From Allopusillimonas soli (GTDB lineage: Bacteria > Pseudomonadota > Gammaproteobacteria > Burkholderiales > Burkholderiaceae_B), in assembly GCF_004153445.1 (NCBI RefSeq), contig NZ_SDQC01000002.1, forward strand, positions 558,001-622,000: DNA of 64,000 bases. Direction: 5' to 3'. Numbering within the stretch: the first letter of the stretch is position 1; the number at the start of each line of letters is the position of its first letter. The position numbers were made by a program, and so were the translations under genes. Positions 52,183-62,591 of the stretch are shown here, in pieces. The notes beneath the pieces are model-generated. The model searched no databases, was not told the origin of the DNA, and was given only the letters and a program-made list of their open reading frames with translations.

Positions 52183-54450
52183 CTACGGCTCACGCGATCG
52201 AGCCTTATCAGTCTCACTAGCAGGATTCGTGCCGGCCCTGGCTTGGCGCGGCATGGCGGCGCGCACCTCGATGTGCGCCGTGTCCGCCAAGCGACCTTCG
52301 GCATCAAACAGATCAAGGCGATGGCGGCCGGGCCGCGGAGGCCAGGGTACTGCGCTCCCTTCTCCCACCGGCCGCCCATCCACCCGCCAGCGTGCATTCC
52401 CTGTTTTTCCGCCTGCAATGTTTGAAGCCTGTAACCACAAGCGTTGATTTTTCCAGGGAATATCTGGGTCCATTGCCAGTATCGCGCCGTCGGCGGGCCG
52501 CACGATGTGCATGCGTTCGCCGCCTGGCAGGCTGAAGGATTGCGCCAGTCTCACATGGCCGACCTCGGTATCGTCCAGAAACACATCCAGACGGGCTGGC
52601 TCAATGCCATCCTGAAAAGTGACCATCTGCCTGTGCACTGATGCCGGCGCCTGAGGCTGGTTACTAGGAAGGCCGCGATGCAGATAGCTCATGACGTCGT
52701 GCCATATGGGGCCGGCGCCCGAAACACCGGACACGTCGTGCATGCTGGCCCCGCCACTGTTTCCTACCCATACGCCCACGGTATAGCGCTCCGACCAGCC
52801 CAGGCACCAGTTGTCGCGCATGTCTTTACTGGTGCCCGTCTTGACGGCGGTCCAGAATGGCGTGGAAAGCGCGCTGTCCAAGCCGAATGTACGCGCGCGC
52901 GCCTGGCGGTCGGACAGGATGTCCCCCACTATCCACGTCGCGCCCGGCGCCATGATCCGTGTTGTGCTCTTGCCGGTGAGCGCCGCCTCTTGGGCGGCTA
53001 AGGTGAACCGGGGCGCGGAATAGAGGCCGAGATTGGCAAGCGCGCGGTACGCATTGGTCAGCGAAAGCAGCGTGATATCGGCGCTACCCAATGCCAGGCT
53101 GTAGCCATAATAATCGCCGCTGCGGTCCAGGGGCAGGCCCAACGCCACCAGGCTGCGGGCAAAAGCGTCGGGCGTCACCATGATGAGTACGCGCACTGCC
53201 GGTATGTTCAGCGACGAGGCCAGGGCCGTGCGGACGCTGACCCATCCGGCGAATTGCGCATCATAGTTCTGCGGTATGTAGAGCCCATTGCCGGTGTCAA
53301 GGTTGAGCGGGCTGTCGTGTAGCAGCGACACAGCGGTCAGGCGCTTCTGCGCAAGGGCCTGTTCATACAGGAAAGGCTTGAGGGCGGAGCCAGCTTGGCG
53401 CAATGCCCGCGCATGGTCCACTAGCGGCGCATCCGACAAGCTGCCCGAAGAACCCACGTAAGCCAGAATCTCGCCTGTCCGGTTGTCCTGCACCACCACG
53501 GCTGCGTCACGCACATTCGCCATGCCCAGGGCGCGCAGGCGGCGGCTCACAGCGTTCACGGCAAAACGCTGCAGCGCACCGTCAAGCGTCGTGCGCACGG
53601 CCTGTCCCGCATGCAGCTGCACCGGCGAACGCAGCAAGGCAAGCCGCGCGTAATGCGAAGCCAGACCAAGGTTGTCCACCCAAGGCGAGGCGCCATGCTG
53701 CAGGGCCATATACACGAAATCGGACAGCCCCTTGCATTCGCTGGGCACGCCCATCTCGCGCAACAAGGCGCAGGTGCGTTCGACCAGGGTAGCTTCGGGC
53801 GCATTCGGTCCGCGCAGGAAGACAGCGGACAGAGCGGATTCACGCGCATTCAGGCCACTGGCCTGCTTCTGAAACATCACGCGGGCCAACGCATCGATAC
53901 CAATCAACTCGCCATGAAACGGCGCCAGATTCAGGTAGGCCTCAAGTATCTGGGACTTGCTCCATTGCGCCTCCAATGCCACAGCTTCCAGTGCCTGGTC
54001 CGCCTTCTGAACCAGACTGCGCCCGTCAGGACCGCGACGGAAATGGGGGTCGATCAGGCCAAGCAACTGCATCGAAAGCGTGGACGCACCACGATGCCCG
54101 CCATGCACCAGGTTATCCCAAGCCGCCGAGGCGATGGCACGCATGTCTACGCCGCCATGCTGATAAAAACGCCTGTCCTCGGAAAGGATAACGGCCCGCT
54201 GCATGGCAATGGAGATATCGTTCAAGTCCAGCCAGTTGCCCCGCCGGCTCTGAAAATCGGCGCGAACACGATCCAGCAGCATGCCTGACCGATCCAGCAC
54301 CTGGATGTCCGATGCCGCATAAGCGGCGCGCACCGTCTCATAGGTCGGCAAAGCCTCTGCTGCCACAGGAATCAGCAGGCTGCATGCAAGGATCAGGCGG
54401 CACGCCCGCCGCCCCAGGCCCCGCCAGCTTTCACGTGCCGCGGCTGTCAT
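52183..54450 (-). CDS. pbpC: penicillin-binding protein 1C
   Basis: A 755-residue bifunctional peptidoglycan synthase. A signal anchor (LILACSLLIPVAAEA) is followed by the GT51 glycosyltransferase domain (catalytic Glu91 in ILSEDRRFYQHGGVD; HRGASTLSMQLLGL). The transpeptidase domain has SxxK in QAGSALKPFLYE, SxN in ASSLNIPAVR and KTG in VKTGTSKDMRDNW. A PBP1C-specific C-terminal domain follows. The ATG overlaps the macroglobulin stop as ATGA. The pairing with alpha-2-macroglobulin is known from many Gram-negatives and suggests repair of murein exposed by protease or envelope damage. Confidence 0.96.
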   Translation of the reverse strand: MTAAARESWRGLGRRACRLILACSLLIPVAAEALPTYETVRAAYAASDIQVLDRSGMLLDRVRADFQSRRGNWLDLNDISIAMQRAVILSEDRRFYQHGGVDMRAIASAAWDNLVHGGHRGASTLSMQLLGLIDPHFRRGPDGRSLVQKADQALEAVALEAQWSKSQILEAYLNLAPFHGELIGIDALARVMFQKQASGLNARESALSAVFLRGPNAPEATLVERTCALLREMGVPSECKGLSDFVYMALQHGASPWVDNLGLASHYARLALLRSPVQLHAGQAVRTTLDGALQRFAVNAVSRRLRALGMANVRDAAVVVQDNRTGEILAYVGSSGSLSDAPLVDHARALRQAGSALKPFLYEQALAQKRLTAVSLLHDSPLNLDTGNGLYIPQNYDAQFAGWVSVRTALASSLNIPAVRVLIMVTPDAFARSLVALGLPLDRSGDYYGYSLALGSADITLLSLTNAYRALANLGLYSAPRFTLAAQEAALTGKSTTRIMAPGATWIVGDILSDRQARARTFGLDSALSTPFWTAVKTGTSKDMRDNWCLGWSERYTVGVWVGNSGGASMHDVSGVSGAGPIWHDVMSYLHRGLPSNQPQAPASVHRQMVTFQDGIEPARLDVFLDDTEVGHVRLAQSFSLPGGERMHIVRPADGAILAMDPDIPWKNQRLWLQASNIAGGKTGNARWRVDGRPVGEGSAVPWPPRPGRHRLDLFDAEGRLADTAHIEVRAAMPRQARAGTNPASETDKARSREP

Positions 54451-57400
54451 TGCGCGGCTTGCCCCGCATCCTGGACGGATAGGTCGCCATCCTGCGGCAG
54501 CACCGCATACAAGTCGGGTTGATACAACGCTTCGATGCGGGTGGGCGGCAAGGCGAACTGTCCGGCGGTATTAAGCCTGACGGTGTACTCGATATGAGAG
54601 ATTCCCTTGGGCAGGTAGTCGAAATAGGCACGATAAGCTTCGAAGCTGCGCTCGACAAAGCTGGGTCCGTACCAGCCGTCGAAGGACTGTTCGCCCATGG
54701 TTGCAATACTGGAGTCCCGGCCCAGCCCGCTGCCCAACACCGTGGCGCCGGCTGGTATCGGGTCGCTCAGCACCACCCAGTTCATCGGCGCTTCTGATCT
54801 GATTTCAAGGCGTACGCGGTAGACGTCTCCACGCGTCCATTTGCCCGGCACGGCCTGGCTGACAGGCGTGATTTCGCGCTCAAGCCCATAGCCCGCGGAA
54901 ATGGGCTTAATGACGGGCACGGCCGCAAGCGATTGAATGCTCGCCCACGCCGTACCGTCACCCTGCTGTTTCAGCGTCAGCATGCTTTCGGGCTCCTTGC
55001 CCCAGGGGAGCATTGTGTCGAGACTGCGCACACCGCCCCGCTCGGGCGCCTTGACCCAATCCATGTCCCTGCCAGACCCCGATCCCAGCATAAGCCGGAC
55101 GCTGCCCGTCACGTCTTCCTTTTCGAAGACATGGGCAAATTTCTTCAGGGCCAGCGAGCCAAGCAGATTGGCCGTGGTTGTGCGCCAGGCGCCCTTGTCC
55201 TGTGTGGAAAGCAAGCCCAGCGCCAGCTTGGGCATATCGTCGGACCACGCAGAATCATCCATGCCAACCAACATGAGCTTGGCGAGATTGGATTGTGGTC
55301 CTGACATCATCCACCACGAGTTGTTGCGCACATCATCGGCAAACCACAGCGCCGTGCCGCTGGCGGCCATGCGGGCGCGCAGCACATGCCCAGCTTGCGC
55401 CAGTTTCTCCTGCGCATCCGCAATCGATGGGGTGCGGCGCAGGATCGCCATCCAGTCTATGACCGCCGAGGTTGGCCATCGGTCGGGGTCGATCTGTATG
55501 CTGTCCAGCAAGCGTGGCGAGATGGGCTCATATCGCGACAAGGCCTCCAGCGCAGCCAGCTTGCGCATATACAGATCACGCACAGGCGACCAGCGGTGGC
55601 GCTGCAACTTGCCTTGCACGAACGCCAGTAACCCGTTCTGCATGCGCCGCAGGTAATCCGACGGTATGCTGAAATCCAGGCCCAGCTTGGTCGCCTCGTC
55701 GCTGGCCATCAGCATATATGCCGTGAGCACTTCGCTGCCATAGCGCGCACCGGGAAAATAGGATGCCAGCCCATCCTCGTCCAGGTAATCGGGCAGGCGG
55801 CGCATGATCTCCGCCCAAGTATCCGTTTGCAGGAGACCCATTGCCTTCGAGCTTTGCTGCTCCAGGCAAGTATAAGGATAGGCCTCGAACCACGCCTGTA
55901 CCGCGGGCAGGCTGCCAGCAAGGGATGACTGCACATGGATGCGCAGCCCACCTCTCGCATTCCCATGACCATCGGTGATCGCCCCTTCGGGAACAGCGAC
56001 AGGCAGCTCGACAGCCGGCTTGTCGCCATTGATGGCGAGTAATGTTGCCTGCCGCGTTTGCACGGGCACCGCGGGCTGAAGCGTCTGTATAAAGCGCAGG
56101 CTGTCCGATGCAGGCCGTACTGATCGACCGGAATTGTTCTCTTGCGCTGCAGACTGCCCCGTGCGCTGCTCCACCGCCGCCAGCGTCCAGGACAAGCGCG
56201 TGCCCGCCGCCCGCCCAGTGGCGTGGGGTGCACTGACATCCCAGGACACGGTCTGCGACGAGCCGGCTGCCACGTCCAGATTCCGCGAAGCCAGCGCTGC
56301 GCCTTTGACGCCCTCGCCCGCATACTTCGCCGTAACCTGCAAATGCATATCGCGCTCGGTTGTGTTGCGCAGCGTCAGCATGGCCTTATATTGATCGCCT
56401 TCACGCACCAGTGCCGGCAGCCCTGGAATGACTTGCAGATCCTGAGTGCTCACCACATCCATGGAGCCGGTGCCGAATTGATCTACGCCATAATCCGCCA
56501 CCGCCACCATTCTGAAGCGCGTCAGCGCGTCATTAAGAGGCACGATGAGTTCCGCTTCGCCGTTTTCGTCCAAATCCAGCGATGGCTCCCAAATCAGTAG
56601 CGTATCGAGCAGCTCGCGGGTGGCGCTCAGCCCCCCGCCGCCGCCTGCCGGCAGCGCCTTGCGGCCATAATGGCGTCTGCCTACAACCTGCATCTGCGCC
56701 GTGGCTGTGCGTACGCCATAGCTGCGTTCGCCGCGCATGGCAGACAAGAGATCCCAGGTGCGGTTGGGTGCCAATTCCAGCAGTGCTTCGTCGACCGCGG
56801 CAAACGCAACCGTGCCATTGGCAGCGGGCTTGCCATCCGGCAGCGTCACCTTGATCTTGACATGCACCTTGTCGCGAATCTGATAGCGGTCTTGATCCGC
56901 ACTCACCTTGACTGTGAGCCTGTCATGATCATCGGTCACGCGGATCTCCGTTACCCCGAAACGAAAAGCCGGCTTGGAGAGGTCCACGAACGGCGTGGGC
57001 GCAACAAAAGCATCGTTGTCCGCCGTGAATGCCTTGTACCACTGCATCGGTGCGCGCCAGCCCCAGGTGAAAAAGCTTTGCCAGGGAACATCCCGTATGC
57101 GTCCTCGAAGCGCCAGCACCGACACATAGACATTCGGCCCCCATTCCTGTTTCACGGGCAGCCTCACATTCGGCGACTTTCCATCCAACTGAACCACATG
57201 GGTTTCCAGCACCCCTTCGCGCTCCACAGCTACCAGGGCCGTCGCATGCCGAAACGGCATGCGAACCTGGAACTCCGCGGTTTCACCTGGCTTCCAGGCC
57301 TTGCGCGCCGGAATGATATCGATACGATCATCATTGTCGCCGCCAAACCACAGCTCATCGGCCCCACTCACCCAGACCCGCGACGCGGCACGGGAGATCC

Positions 57401-60400
57401 GCCCCTGTTCATCCCGAACCCGCGCGACAAGCTCAATGGAGCCCGCCTGATCAAGTTTGATATTGCATTCCAGGATGCCGTTTTGTGCAGTGCTACCCTC
57501 GCATACCGTACCCAGGTCGTGGGTTTCTATATGGTTATCGTAGCTGTAGAAGCCTCCCACCATGCGCTTGCGCACCGAGTATGTCGTCGTCTGGCGCGCG
57601 CTCACTGTCAGGGCAAGCCCCGCGCTGGGTTCGCCATCGGGGCGCAGCGCCACCGCTTTCACGGCAAGCGTCTCGCCGGAACGCACCCAGCCGGCTGTCT
57701 TGATGCCAGCCTGCACAGCTGCGGGCCAAACGGATACAGTATGCGCGAGCGTCTGGAGCTCGCCGTTGGGGTCAAAAAAGCTCGCCTCAAACAGCAGATC
57801 CCTGGGCTCCGTAATGGGCGGCAATTCGTCCAGACGCACATGTCCTGCCCCCTGGGCGTCCAGCGTGACCGGCCGCTTATCTAGAAACAACACCCTGTCC
57901 TGCCCAGACGCGCGCCCTCCTTCCGCATTTTCGTCCTGACGATCATCAGCAGGCGGACTGAAGGAGTAATCGTCGTAGTCTTCTGGCGCGCGCCACGACG
58001 GCGTCTGCATGACGCCGGACAGGCTGACCGGCAATTTCGCGGCGGGGCCGCCCGACACATAGTGAACCTGCACATTGGCATTCAGCCTGTCGGGCGCGAC
58101 GATCACCCCCGCGTGCGCAGCCTGTGCACCATTGACCTGGATGTTGCCGGCCAGCAGCGGCAGCTTGAACTCTTCGACACGGAACTCGCTGCTGCCATAC
58201 CATCTTCCCTCTTCGTCGGTCAGGCGTACGTAGTAGCCGCCCAGATGCGCCGACTCGGGAATAGCAAAGCTGCTGGTGGACGACATGCCGCCCGTCGCAG
58301 TGGGAATCCAGCTGACAGGCTGCTCATAGCGCTGGCCCGATCCCTGATGTTCGATGATAAGCCGGTCGGGCAAAGGATTCGCTTCATCTGGCGCGGCGAG
58401 GCCATGCCGTGTTTCCACGCGGATATAATGCTTCATTGAGACCGTCTCGCCAGCGCGCAGCAGTGTGCGGTCATACACCGTATGCACCGCAAGTGTCGGA
58501 TCTTCCTGGAAATCGGTGGGAACATTGAATCGCCAGGACTCTATTCCATCGTCCCAGCTGGACAAGGCGAAGGCAAAATCCGCCTTTCCACGCGCAAGGG
58601 GATGATCAGCGCCTATCCGTGCCGACACATATATGCCCGACAGCTGCGTGTCCGAGCAGTAGGTATCATCGCCAGCCAGATTCTGTTCGACATGCCAGAT
58701 GCCATGCTTATCCGTGCGTCCCTGCGCAAGCAGGGTGCCATGGCAGTCGAGGACGGTAATCTGCGCGTCTGCCACCACCTTGCCCTCATCCAGCGTGGTC
58801 ACCCAGGCCAGTGTATCGTCCCGCCCGCTCTTGATATGAACGGCCAGATTGGTGACCAGGGCCGTGGTGCGCACATACATGCTGGATTCACGTCCAAGTA
58901 GCGATGCACCCAGCTGGGGGGATTCGATTTCCAGCACATGAAACCCTGGTTGGGGCAGAGGCACACCTATTACCTCGAAAGGGCGCACCTTGTCGTCAGC
59001 AGCGCCAGGCAACTGGAGCTTGCGCGCGCCCGACTCATCGGCAAGTGCCGAATAGCCGCGCACGTCGATGTCCTTTTCCGTTCTGGAGCCGCTGCGCATC
59101 TTGCGGTCGTGCATGATGTCCGAAATCTGTCCTGGCGTCAGGTAACGGCTCTCCAGGCGATTGATGCGTGCGTACCAGCGCAGCACGTCCCGATCATCCT
59201 TGGGCCTATAGTCGCTGACCTTGCCAGCGGACGCCACCATATCGCGCGTGAGCAAGTCCGCCTCGACGCTGCGCACAGTCAGCGGGATGGCCGGCGGCGC
59301 ATCGTCCTCGCTTTGCCCGGGATCGACATTGGCAAAACGCTCGATCACGCCAAAAGGCGAGGCTGAAAATTTCACCAGAGGCGGAAATGCCGCTGTATTG
59401 ATCTGCAGCGGAAACTGATCTGCATTGGCGAGAAGCCGGCCTGCATCATCCTTGAGGCCGTCCGGCAGTGTCAGCGTAAGCGTGGACGATGGCGGGAATG
59501 GGCCCTCAAAAGACACACGCGTCATCGTTTCATGCCGGCCGTCCTCGTCCAGCACGGGCTTTATGTCTCCCGAAGATGTTTTAAGACGCATGCGCGCCGC
59601 ATCGTCAAAGGCAATGGGCGCTGAAAAGAGAACGTCGATTGTCGAGACTGGCGTGCAGGGCATGCTGGCATTCTCACGCAGGCAGGTCATACTCGCCGAA
59701 AATATAGGGCGCACCTGATAGTCGATCCCGACCGTCTTGGTGCTGGCGATGGATGGTCTGTCTGGGTGGGCCGGCGTGGCCACGCCCGCGTCCACCACCA
59801 GCCGCACTTGGGCATCGGCAGGCAAGGTGCGCTTGCACTGCACCAACTGCAGCGCCGGGTTGTCACGCGAGTCGTCGTCCCAATAGTAGATCGCCTTGAT
59901 CAGCTCCCTGCGCGTTTCACCTGTGACGAGACGCACGGGCACGGCTTCGCCCAGCCCTTCCACCAGACAATGAGTATGCGCTTCCAATGTATTTGGATCG
60001 ACATCACCATTGAATGTCAACGCAAAAATCTGGTCCTCGGCAATTCGTCCACCGTAGGGCCGCCGTTCCCGCAGAACGGGCCCGCCCGTCTGGAAACTGA
60101 AGTTCGTGGCGCCGTCAATCGCCTGCGTCAGGCTGCTGCGAAATGTCGGATCCAGGCTGGCTGTACACTTCACGCCCGGCCCAGGCGTCTGCTCAAACGC
60201 GTAAACCCATGATCGTGCGTCGAGCCAACGGCCATGGCCCTTGAGCTTGGCGTCGTTGCACTGTACTTGCATGGGCGGCGCGGACTGGCCGTCGCCGAAC
60301 GCGATCACATCCTGATCGAATTTCACGGCGACCTGATTCACCAGCGCCACCGTTCCCTGCGGCGAAAACTGCACAATACGGGCTGCCATGGCAGACGTGG

Positions 60401-60443
60401 CGCAAACGAGGCAGGAAAACAGAGCTAACAGCAAACGACGCAC
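54447..60443 (-). CDS. bacterial alpha-2-macroglobulin with thioester motif
   Basis: GTG 60443 is the start, because GGAGG lies 7 bases upstream and a signal peptide (RRLLLALFSCLVCATSAMA) follows directly; this gives 1998 residues. The ATG at 60482 would add 13 non-signal residues. Successive MG domains and bait region lead to the complement-like CLEQ thioester (Cys1526, in YPYTCLEQQSSKAM), then the thioester alpha-helical domain and the receptor-like C-terminal part. It should trap attacking proteases in the periplasm. Unlike E. coli YfhM there is no good lipobox, so it may be soluble. Translationally coupled to pbpC. Confidence 0.96.
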   Translation of the reverse strand: MRRLLLALFSCLVCATSAMAARIVQFSPQGTVALVNQVAVKFDQDVIAFGDGQSAPPMQVQCNDAKLKGHGRWLDARSWVYAFEQTPGPGVKCTASLDPTFRSSLTQAIDGATNFSFQTGGPVLRERRPYGGRIAEDQIFALTFNGDVDPNTLEAHTHCLVEGLGEAVPVRLVTGETRRELIKAIYYWDDDSRDNPALQLVQCKRTLPADAQVRLVVDAGVATPAHPDRPSIASTKTVGIDYQVRPIFSASMTCLRENASMPCTPVSTIDVLFSAPIAFDDAARMRLKTSSGDIKPVLDEDGRHETMTRVSFEGPFPPSSTLTLTLPDGLKDDAGRLLANADQFPLQINTAAFPPLVKFSASPFGVIERFANVDPGQSEDDAPPAIPLTVRSVEADLLTRDMVASAGKVSDYRPKDDRDVLRWYARINRLESRYLTPGQISDIMHDRKMRSGSRTEKDIDVRGYSALADESGARKLQLPGAADDKVRPFEVIGVPLPQPGFHVLEIESPQLGASLLGRESSMYVRTTALVTNLAVHIKSGRDDTLAWVTTLDEGKVVADAQITVLDCHGTLLAQGRTDKHGIWHVEQNLAGDDTYCSDTQLSGIYVSARIGADHPLARGKADFAFALSSWDDGIESWRFNVPTDFQEDPTLAVHTVYDRTLLRAGETVSMKHYIRVETRHGLAAPDEANPLPDRLIIEHQGSGQRYEQPVSWIPTATGGMSSTSSFAIPESAHLGGYYVRLTDEEGRWYGSSEFRVEEFKLPLLAGNIQVNGAQAAHAGVIVAPDRLNANVQVHYVSGGPAAKLPVSLSGVMQTPSWRAPEDYDDYSFSPPADDRQDENAEGGRASGQDRVLFLDKRPVTLDAQGAGHVRLDELPPITEPRDLLFEASFFDPNGELQTLAHTVSVWPAAVQAGIKTAGWVRSGETLAVKAVALRPDGEPSAGLALTVSARQTTTYSVRKRMVGGFYSYDNHIETHDLGTVCEGSTAQNGILECNIKLDQAGSIELVARVRDEQGRISRAASRVWVSGADELWFGGDNDDRIDIIPARKAWKPGETAEFQVRMPFRHATALVAVEREGVLETHVVQLDGKSPNVRLPVKQEWGPNVYVSVLALRGRIRDVPWQSFFTWGWRAPMQWYKAFTADNDAFVAPTPFVDLSKPAFRFGVTEIRVTDDHDRLTVKVSADQDRYQIRDKVHVKIKVTLPDGKPAANGTVAFAAVDEALLELAPNRTWDLLSAMRGERSYGVRTATAQMQVVGRRHYGRKALPAGGGGGLSATRELLDTLLIWEPSLDLDENGEAELIVPLNDALTRFRMVAVADYGVDQFGTGSMDVVSTQDLQVIPGLPALVREGDQYKAMLTLRNTTERDMHLQVTAKYAGEGVKGAALASRNLDVAAGSSQTVSWDVSAPHATGRAAGTRLSWTLAAVEQRTGQSAAQENNSGRSVRPASDSLRFIQTLQPAVPVQTRQATLLAINGDKPAVELPVAVPEGAITDGHGNARGGLRIHVQSSLAGSLPAVQAWFEAYPYTCLEQQSSKAMGLLQTDTWAEIMRRLPDYLDEDGLASYFPGARYGSEVLTAYMLMASDEATKLGLDFSIPSDYLRRMQNGLLAFVQGKLQRHRWSPVRDLYMRKLAALEALSRYEPISPRLLDSIQIDPDRWPTSAVIDWMAILRRTPSIADAQEKLAQAGHVLRARMAASGTALWFADDVRNNSWWMMSGPQSNLAKLMLVGMDDSAWSDDMPKLALGLLSTQDKGAWRTTTANLLGSLALKKFAHVFEKEDVTGSVRLMLGSGSGRDMDWVKAPERGGVRSLDTMLPWGKEPESMLTLKQQGDGTAWASIQSLAAVPVIKPISAGYGLEREITPVSQAVPGKWTRGDVYRVRLEIRSEAPMNWVVLSDPIPAGATVLGSGLGRDSSIATMGEQSFDGWYGPSFVERSFEAYRAYFDYLPKGISHIEYTVRLNTAGQFALPPTRIEALYQPDLYAVLPQDGDLSVQDAGQAAQ

Positions 60444-60612
60444 AAATGCCTCCGGGCACGGAATTTTTGCAAACCATACCACTGCGCAGACGCATCGTCA
60501 CGCGCACAGGCGCCGTCCGGCGCACAATGGAAGTCCGCTAGGCAATCGAGGCCGGATTATGCGATAATTGCGGGCTATCGCATGGCACCTCATTTTCGAT
60601 GTCCTGTGATTC

Positions 60613-60691
<79 letters not shown>

Positions 60692-60720
60692 GTATTACCC
60701 AATAGAATCAGTATCTTAAG

Positions 60721-60745
60721 GCCGCAGCTTACGCGGCTTTTTTCT
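60721..60745 (+). terminator. intrinsic terminator of the tRNA gene
   Basis: GCCGC-AGCTTAC-GCGGC followed by TTTTTTCTTTT, starting 30 bases after the tRNA CCA. Confidence 0.85.
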
Positions 60746-60895
60746 TTTCCCCTTCTCTTGTGTCAGTATTGTGACACTCTCGGAGTGGTGAGCGGCTCTT
60801 TGCGCGAAAGGATCGCTACCCACAGGCTCTACCCCATTATCGGGTGTTTCGTGCCCAACCGGCGAACGGCAACGCTGAAAGTTAAATCATTGGGA

Positions 60896-61381
60896 TCATG
60901 CGGACGATGCGTCAGCGAGAACTTGCTCCTTGGTCTCCTGCATGGGTGCTTCCAAGTGTCTAAGATCAATATCTTTCTCAATCACCTTGGGGAACAGCTC
61001 GTCCTCTTCTTCCGTAATATGATGATTGGTGTACTCACCCAACACCGTGAAATGTGCCTCATACAAGTCGTCGGCAGGTTTCATGGCTTGCAACTGGGAA
61101 ATTAGATCCTTCGCGCTCGCATGTTCGACCTTCGCCTCGTTCAATAGGCTGCCAAACGCTTTGGGATCCGCGTCGCGTAAAAGCGGATAGAAATGCTGCT
61201 CTTCAATTTCTGTGTGGGCCGTCAAGGCCATACAGGCCTGTTTGACTATTTCCTCTCTTGCGGCGCTATCCTTGGCGGATTTGAACTCCTTAAACAGCTT
61301 TTGGGCTTCTCTGTGATCATCAATAAGCATGCCCAGTACGCTTCTTTGAGCTGCAGGCACGTGCGATTTGTTCATGGCCAT
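60896..61381 (-). CDS. hemerythrin-domain protein
   Basis: Start ATG 61381 with AGGAGAAGGA upstream (a second ATG two codons later is possible); 161 residues. The di-iron ligands are in place: His23 (IDDHREAQ), His56 and an acidic residue with His63 (AHTEIEEQHFYPLL), His87 (VEHASAK) and the H...EEEDELFP segment near 120-131. Such single-domain hemerythrins bind oxygen or protect against oxidative and nitrosative stress. Divergent from the iron-permease-like gene; the 134-base gap is AT-rich. Part of the AT-rich tail after the tRNA. Confidence 0.92.
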   Translation of the reverse strand: MAMNKSHVPAAQRSVLGMLIDDHREAQKLFKEFKSAKDSAAREEIVKQACMALTAHTEIEEQHFYPLLRDADPKAFGSLLNEAKVEHASAKDLISQLQAMKPADDLYEAHFTVLGEYTNHHITEEEDELFPKVIEKDIDLRHLEAPMQETKEQVLADASSA

Positions 61382-61515
61382 TTTCCTTCTCCTGAAATGT
61401 AGGTCGCGCCGGAGGTGGCGACACACGTATTAGCAAACCTCATACCCGCATCAAGCATCGGCATATAAATTGCTTGGCAACGGGAGGCTCTGACAATTAG
61501 TTGGGAGAACTGAGC

Positions 61516-61950
61516 ATGCATGAACACTTTCGCAAATTCGCCGAGAATACATCTAAAGCGGCAGGTTCCCCTTGGGGGTTCTGTATGGCGGTTGCACTCG
61601 TACTCCTGTGGGCGATAACTGGACCAATATTTGGCTATTCGGACACATGGCAATTGATTATTAATACCGGCACTACGATCGTCACGTTCATGATGGTGTT
61701 TCTGATTCAGAACACGCAGAATCGGGATTCCCTGACGCTTCAGTTAAAACTGGATGAACTGCTTTGCGCAATGAAAGGCGCACGCTCTGGGATGGTCGAT
61801 CTGGAGCAACTAAGCGAGGAAGAACTAGCAACATTGCGCGAACAATTTAGGGAACTGGCCCACGCCCAGAGCAAACCGAATGGCTCGGCGCCCACCCATA
61901 ATGAGACGGTTCCAGCGCGTGCGCCAATAGAGGGCTCGCCGGCGGAATAA
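61516..61950 (+). CDS. low-affinity iron permease-family protein
   Basis: Start ATG 61516 (MHEHFRKFAENTSKAAG) with GGGAG upstream; 144 residues. Two membrane helices (MAVALVLLWAITGPIFGY and LIINTGTTIVTFMMVFLIQ) are followed by QNTQNRDSLTLQLKLDELL, the hallmark of the bacterial low-affinity iron permease (Fet4-like) family. These proteins are far shorter than yeast Fet4, and true transport activity is unproven. The pairing with a di-iron hemerythrin suggests a linked iron or oxygen stress role (inference). Confidence 0.88.
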   Translation: MHEHFRKFAENTSKAAGSPWGFCMAVALVLLWAITGPIFGYSDTWQLIINTGTTIVTFMMVFLIQNTQNRDSLTLQLKLDELLCAMKGARSGMVDLEQLSEEELATLREQFRELAHAQSKPNGSAPTHNETVPARAPIEGSPAE

Positions 61951-62000
61951 TCCTTCCTTTCTTACCCGCGGTTGCTTAGAGCCGGCAGAGTACGAGCGCC

Positions 62001-62267
62001 CTACGTTTCGGGCTCGCCGCCAGATCCTAGATCAGCTCCCGTCGTAGGATCAAGCGTGGGATCCGACGCCGTACGCAATGCCATTTGCTCGACAACGCTA
62101 GCTTGCTTCTGCGGCAGTTTTACCTCGGCCGTGCCGTCCCCTCCGTCCGCCGGCATCGTTTTTTCCTCGCCGGCAATGTATTCGAAATTTTTATCACTAT
62201 TCCATGAGCCTCTCGCATCGCCCTCACCTTCGGACATATTGAAGTACTGATCTGCATGTTCGGGCAT
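62001..62267 (-). CDS. unrecognised small hydrophilic protein
   Basis: Not recognised. An 88-residue acidic frame (MPEHADQYFNMSEGEGDARGSWNSDKNFEYIAGEEKTM) without membrane segments, signal peptide or cysteine. Neither its ATG (62267) nor the internal one (62237) has a clear ribosome-binding site, so coding status is uncertain. Confidence 0.4.
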   Translation of the reverse strand: MPEHADQYFNMSEGEGDARGSWNSDKNFEYIAGEEKTMPADGGDGTAEVKLPQKQASVVEQMALRTASDPTLDPTTGADLGSGGEPET

Positions 62268-62402
62268 GACAGGCAGAATACAGTTAATACTGCCTGCTGC
62301 GTCGAATTTCTATGATGATGCTTCGGTCCTGATATAACCGGTTACAACAGTAGAGTACTTAGTTTGGTAATCTAAATTCCCAACGCAGAGATGGAGGTAG
62401 TT

Positions 62403-62591
62403 ATGAACGCCGAAAAATTTGCGAATAAATTGGACGCCTCGGTCAAAGAGAAAGTCTTGGCTTACGATGAGCGGGAAAATAGCTGTGTCTTCCATGTGCG
62501 AGGCAAAGCATCGCTCACCATTGATCGGCATGATATCGAGGATTCGCCTTTATCGGCTATGGAAGATGTACGAGAGTATGTGGGGCCATAA
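62403..62591 (+). CDS. unrecognised small protein (possibly DUF1488-like)
   Basis: A 62-residue frame starting at ATG 62403 (MNAEKFANKLDASVKEKVLAYDE) with GGAGG six bases upstream, so translation is likely. An earlier ATG at 62391 lies inside that ribosome-binding site. The stretch LAYDERENSCVFHVRGKASLTID is faintly like the DUF1488 pattern of a short strand-rich domain, but this is weak. No membrane segment. A perfect 10-base palindrome TAACCGGTTA lies 59 bases upstream (62335-62344). Confidence 0.55.
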   Translation: MNAEKFANKLDASVKEKVLAYDERENSCVFHVRGKASLTIDRHDIEDSPLSAMEDVREYVGP

